The notes under the pieces were generated by a model that was not told where the DNA came from, ran no database searches, and saw only the letters and a list, made by a program, of their open reading frames with translations. This document shows positions 61,059 through 64,000 of a stretch of DNA of 64,000 nucleotides, one piece after another (within the stretch, counting starts at the first letter, position 1; the number at the start of each line of letters is the position of its first letter). A program made the position numbers and the translations under genes. Source of the DNA: Megasphaera hominis (GTDB lineage Bacteria > Bacillota > Negativicutes > Veillonellales > Megasphaeraceae); assembly GCF_014269395.1 (NCBI RefSeq), contig NZ_JACOGK010000014.1, positions 5,216-69,215 of the forward strand, written 5' to 3'.

Positions 61059-62516
61059 ATGGAGTTTTTTGGCTTAATTGCTAAGGGCATGATGGCATAC
61101 GCCGACTTTGTTTGGGGGTGGCCCTTATTGATCGGTACGTCGTTTGTCGCCGTATTCCTGTCTGCCCGTCTCGGTTTCTTCCAGTTTGCCTATTTTGGTC
61201 ACGTCATGAAGAATACCTTTGGCAAAATCTTTGACAAAGGTTCCGGTGAAGGCAATATCAACCCCTTTAAGGCAGCCTGTACGGCCTTGGCTTCGACCTT
61301 GGGCGTTGGCAACATTGCCGGTGTTTCTGTAGCTATTGCTACAGGCGGTCCCGGTGCTGTCTTCTGGATGTGGTTCATTGCCATGCTCGGTTTGATCGTT
61401 AAGTTCTCCGAAGTAACCCTCGGCCTGGCCTATCGTGAAAAAGACCCGGTAACCGGCGTCTGGCACGGCGGTTTCCCGTGGTACGTCAAACACGGCCTGG
61501 GCGATAACTGGCGCTGGCTCTCCGTCATCTGGGCTGTTACCATGGCGGCTGGCATGATGTTTGCCCCGTCCATTCAGGCAGCGGAAATTTCTAACGCCAT
61601 CAACACGGCCTTTGCCGTCAATCCGTATATCGTCGGTATTACCGTTGCCGTTCTCATGGCAGCTGTACTCCTGGGCGGCTTGAAGAGCGTATCGAACTTC
61701 GCCAATCTCGTCGTTCCTTTCATGGCTATCATTTATATCATTGGTGCCCTCTTTGTTATCATCGTCAACATCGACATGATTCCCCATGCCTTTGCCTTGA
61801 TCTTCAAGGATGCTTTCACAGGCGCTGCTGCTGAAGGCGGCTTTGCCGGCGGCACGGTCATGCTGGCAGTCCGCTGGGGCCTGGCCCGCGGCATTTATTC
61901 GAACGAAGCCGGTACTGGTACCGCACCGCTGGTTCATTCGTCTTCGTCTGTAAACCACCCGGTAAAACAGGGTCTCTGGGGTATTTTCGAAGTATTCTTC
62001 GATACGATCGTCGTTTGCACCATGACGGCTATGGTCGTCATGACGTCCGGCCTCTGGACGTCCGGCGCTTCCGGTTCTGCACTGACGACAGCCGGCTTTG
62101 CTGCAGCCTTTGGCAGTGACGCAGCAGCGGCTATCTTCATTTCTGTTATCATCGCTTTCTTCGCCTTTACGACGTGCGTCGTCAACATTTACTACGGCGG
62201 CATCTGCTTGAACGCCCTGGGCATTGAAGGCATTTGGATTAAGATTTATTATGCTGTAGGCTGTGCCTGGGCCATCGTTGGTGCCATCGGCGCTGCTAAG
62301 ACACTGTGGTCGACGTTCGACTTCTTCTACGGCACGTGCGTCATTTGCAACCTCATCGTCATCTTCCTCTTGAGCGGCAAGGTAAAACTCCTCGTCGACG
62401 ATTACAAGAAACACTTAAAGGATGGCAAGTGGGATGCGTCCGCTGCCGATTGTGTAGCCCGCCTGGGTATCTGGCGCGATGAAGTGACACTGAAAGAAGA
62501 AGCACAAGGGAAGTAA
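61059..62516 (+). CDS. Alanine/glycine:cation symporter (AGCS family)
   Basis: 485 residues, about 11 membrane helices. AGCS hallmarks: FKAACTALASTLGVGNIAGV, GPGAVFWMWFIAMLG and IYSNEAGTGTAPLVHS. Takes up alanine or glycine with Na+ or H+. ATG at 61059 follows GGAGGTG by eight bases; a start at 61026 has none. It precedes an aminotransferase gene by 33 bp without a terminator, which fits uptake followed by transamination. Confidence 0.94.
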   Translation: MEFFGLIAKGMMAYADFVWGWPLLIGTSFVAVFLSARLGFFQFAYFGHVMKNTFGKIFDKGSGEGNINPFKAACTALASTLGVGNIAGVSVAIATGGPGAVFWMWFIAMLGLIVKFSEVTLGLAYREKDPVTGVWHGGFPWYVKHGLGDNWRWLSVIWAVTMAAGMMFAPSIQAAEISNAINTAFAVNPYIVGITVAVLMAAVLLGGLKSVSNFANLVVPFMAIIYIIGALFVIIVNIDMIPHAFALIFKDAFTGAAAEGGFAGGTVMLAVRWGLARGIYSNEAGTGTAPLVHSSSSVNHPVKQGLWGIFEVFFDTIVVCTMTAMVVMTSGLWTSGASGSALTTAGFAAAFGSDAAAAIFISVIIAFFAFTTCVVNIYYGGICLNALGIEGIWIKIYYAVGCAWAIVGAIGAAKTLWSTFDFFYGTCVICNLIVIFLLSGKVKLLVDDYKKHLKDGKWDASAADCVARLGIWRDEVTLKEEAQGK

Positions 62517-62549
62517 GCAATACATTATGGAAATAAAGAGGCGATTGAA

Positions 62550-63710
62550 ATGAAAGAGTTGGCAACACGAATCAGAACATTAAAGGGATCGGCTATCCGT
62601 CGCATGGTAGGCAAATCGTACGGTATGGATAATGTTATCAGCTTTGCGTTGGGGGAACCGGATTTTGTGACGCCGCCGCACATTATTGATGCAGCTATTA
62701 AAGCTTTAAAGGAAGGGAAGACTTTTTATACACCGAACGCCGGCATTCCGGCCTTGCGCGATGCCATTGCCGACTCGTACGTAAAGCGCGGCATGTCGTA
62801 TACGCGGGACAATGTCATCATTACCGTTGGCGGTACAGAAGCGCTGCTCCTGTCGGCCTTGACACTTTTCGACGAAGGTGACGAAGTCATCGTTTCTAAT
62901 CCCTATTGGGCCAATTATGTCGGTTTGGCAACGGAAATGTATGCTACGCCGGTATTGGTGGACGTCGATGAAAAGAACGATTTCATGTTTGATCCGGAAG
63001 AACTGGAAAAGGCCATTACGCCGAAGACCAAGGCCATTATGATGAACTTCCCGTCCAATCCGACAGGCGCGTTAGCGACGCGGGAAAACCTGGAAGCCAT
63101 CGCTAAGATTGCCGTGGCTCATGACTTATACGTCATTACAGACGAAATGTACCATCGCCTGCTCTACACGGATGATGCCTTTGTTTCCCTGGCAGAAATG
63201 CCGGGCATGAAGGAACGGGCCGTCATCGTCGATGGTTTTTCCAAGACCTATGCTATGACAGGCTGGCGTATTGGCTACGCCGTAGGCAATAAGGATGTCA
63301 TTGCCGGCATGATTAAGATGCAGGAATCGGCTGTTTCCTGTGTCTTCGAACCGGTACAGCTGGCCGCTTTGGCAGCCATTACGGGTGATCAGCAGCCCGT
63401 GGCAGACATGCTCAAGAAGTATAAAGAAAGACGGGCCCTGATCTTAAATGGCCTGAACACCATGATGGATGGAAAGATTACGTGCCGGGAACCCTTAGGT
63501 GCCTTCTACGTATTCCCCAATATTACGAAAACAGGCCTTTCGTCAGAAGAATTCTGCAACCGGCTCTTAGAAGAACAACACGTCGTAGCCGTGCCAGGCA
63601 CGGGTTTTGGCAGCAATGGTGAAGGCTTTGTCCGTCTGTCCTATGCGACGAGTGAAGAAAAGATCCGCGAAGGCTTATTGCGTATCCAGTCGTTTATCCG
63701 TTCTCTTTGA
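62550..63710 (+). CDS. Class I PLP aminotransferase (aspartate/alanine type)
   Basis: 386 residues, fold type I, subgroup I-gamma like. PLP lysine in DGFSKTYAMTGWRIGY; FALGEPDFVTPPHI, TVGGTEALL, NFPSNPTGA and the substrate Arg in GEGFVRLSYATSEE are conserved. Probable alanine- or aspartate-2-oxoglutarate aminotransferase; substrate choice cannot be fixed from sequence. GAGGCGAT upstream of the ATG. In operon with the AGCS symporter, which favours alanine. Confidence 0.9.
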   Translation: MKELATRIRTLKGSAIRRMVGKSYGMDNVISFALGEPDFVTPPHIIDAAIKALKEGKTFYTPNAGIPALRDAIADSYVKRGMSYTRDNVIITVGGTEALLLSALTLFDEGDEVIVSNPYWANYVGLATEMYATPVLVDVDEKNDFMFDPEELEKAITPKTKAIMMNFPSNPTGALATRENLEAIAKIAVAHDLYVITDEMYHRLLYTDDAFVSLAEMPGMKERAVIVDGFSKTYAMTGWRIGYAVGNKDVIAGMIKMQESAVSCVFEPVQLAALAAITGDQQPVADMLKKYKERRALILNGLNTMMDGKITCREPLGAFYVFPNITKTGLSSEEFCNRLLEEQHVVAVPGTGFGSNGEGFVRLSYATSEEKIREGLLRIQSFIRSL

Positions 63711-63800
63711 CGGCACACCTCCTTGCCAGAGAGACGAACGCGTTTAAGTATATGCCTTAACCACACAAAAAGGGGCTGTGAAATAACACAGACCCAAATA

Positions 63801-63848
63801 ACAAAGGAGGTCCACCGACTCTTTCGAGTCAGCGGACCTCCTTTTGTG
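63801..63848. terminator. Hairpin before the transposase start
   Basis: Near-perfect stem of about 20 bp ending CCTTTTGT; would also end transcripts from the aminotransferase gene. Confidence 0.65.
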
Positions 63849-63866
63849 GTAAAATTTACATAACCA

Positions 63867-64000
63867 ATGAAAAATTCAACCACTAATTATTCTAAACCAA
63901 AACAGGCAATTTTGCCACTATATATTTCAGATTTTCTGGATATTTGCGATCCGGTGTTGGTTTTCAACAGATTCATGGAGGGAATCAACTTGGAGAAGTA
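63867..64000 (+). CDS. IS1182-family transposase, N-terminal fragment
   Basis: ATG at 63867, open to the window edge (44 codons). Contains LYISDFLDICDPVLVFNRFM and EGINLEK, the pattern of the transposase N-terminus in this family (short lead-in, then the DPV..F..F....L block). No strong ribosome site. Assigned from these few residues, so moderate confidence. Confidence 0.6.
   Translation, partial: MKNSTTNYSKPKQAILPLYISDFLDICDPVLVFNRFMEGINLEK

Larger units (their letters stand above)
63772..64000 (+). mobile_element. Left end of an IS1182-like insertion sequence (partial)
   Basis: Begins near GGGGCTGTG (63772-63780), a terminal-repeat start common in this family, with CACAGACCC close behind (63788-63796). 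A long hairpin follows (ACAAAGGAGGTCC / GGACCTCCTTTTGT, 63801-63847) that could block outside transcription from entering the transposase gene. The right end lies outside the window. Confidence 0.55.

Overview
The window looks like chromosomal DNA of a diderm Firmicute, most likely class Negativicutes and close to Megasphaera. This is inferred from gene content and regulation; no search was run. The regulation is Firmicute in style: a tryptophan T-box, an Mg2+ M-box, a CIRCE-like operator and AGGAGG ribosome sites. Other genes point to an outer membrane: an RND efflux pump, a phosphoethanolamine transferase and an ArnT-like glycosyltransferase. Host genes are moderately GC-rich, and one AT-rich island stands out.

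Layout. 1-3.6 kb: an RND efflux operon on the minus strand, cut by the window edge. 3.9-10.6 kb: a ClC channel, a 3D-domain wall protein, glmU-prs-pth and a metallo-beta-lactamase-fold hydrolase. 10.9-15.1 kb: methionine gamma-lyase, an NhaC-family transporter and a LysR regulator; the first two share a promoter architecture. 15.4-23 kb: cobO, then a complete T-box-controlled trpEGDCFBA operon. 23-23.6 kb: an unexplained transcription unit. 23.6-28 kb: an AmmeMemoRadiSam pair and a phosphoethanolamine transferase. 28.2-28.5 kb: tRNA-Asp, tRNA-Phe and tRNA-Leu.

A 5,010-bp integrative element occupies 28.5-33.5 kb and is bounded by a 58-bp duplication of the tRNA-Leu 3' end. It carries a tyrosine integrase, an HTH protein, a frameshifted HUH-type Rep, a serine recombinase and two 117-bp repeats. 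Just beyond it lies an orphan HsdM/HsdS-like fusion with a degenerate methylase motif, a small partner gene, and a promoter bracketed by identical 19-bp repeats.

35.9-47.8 kb holds pyridoxamine kinase, a DUF488 protein, CytX, Hsp20, a broken sugar epimerase next to a GT39 enzyme, a two-component system, DAHP synthase, an ACT protein, a flavodoxin, a DUF1294 protein and a sigma-54 activator. 48.0-52.3 kb is a probable carboxylate catabolic operon (AtuA, AtuA-like small subunit, CoA-transferase, CitMHS transporter) under a sigma-54-like promoter. 52.8-56 kb carries a DUF3311/SSS transporter pair convergent with an M20 amidohydrolase. 56.2-59.5 kb is an Mg2+ P-type ATPase with a layered leader and a 33-residue membrane protein behind it. 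59.6-63.7 kb has a LysR regulator, an alanine/glycine symporter and an aminotransferase. The window ends in an IS1182-like element.

Two themes run through the genes. One is amino-acid and carboxylate metabolism (Trp synthesis, aromatic entry step, methionine breakdown, amino-acid symport, CoA transfer), which fits an anaerobic fermenter. The other is RNA-level control in long leaders.
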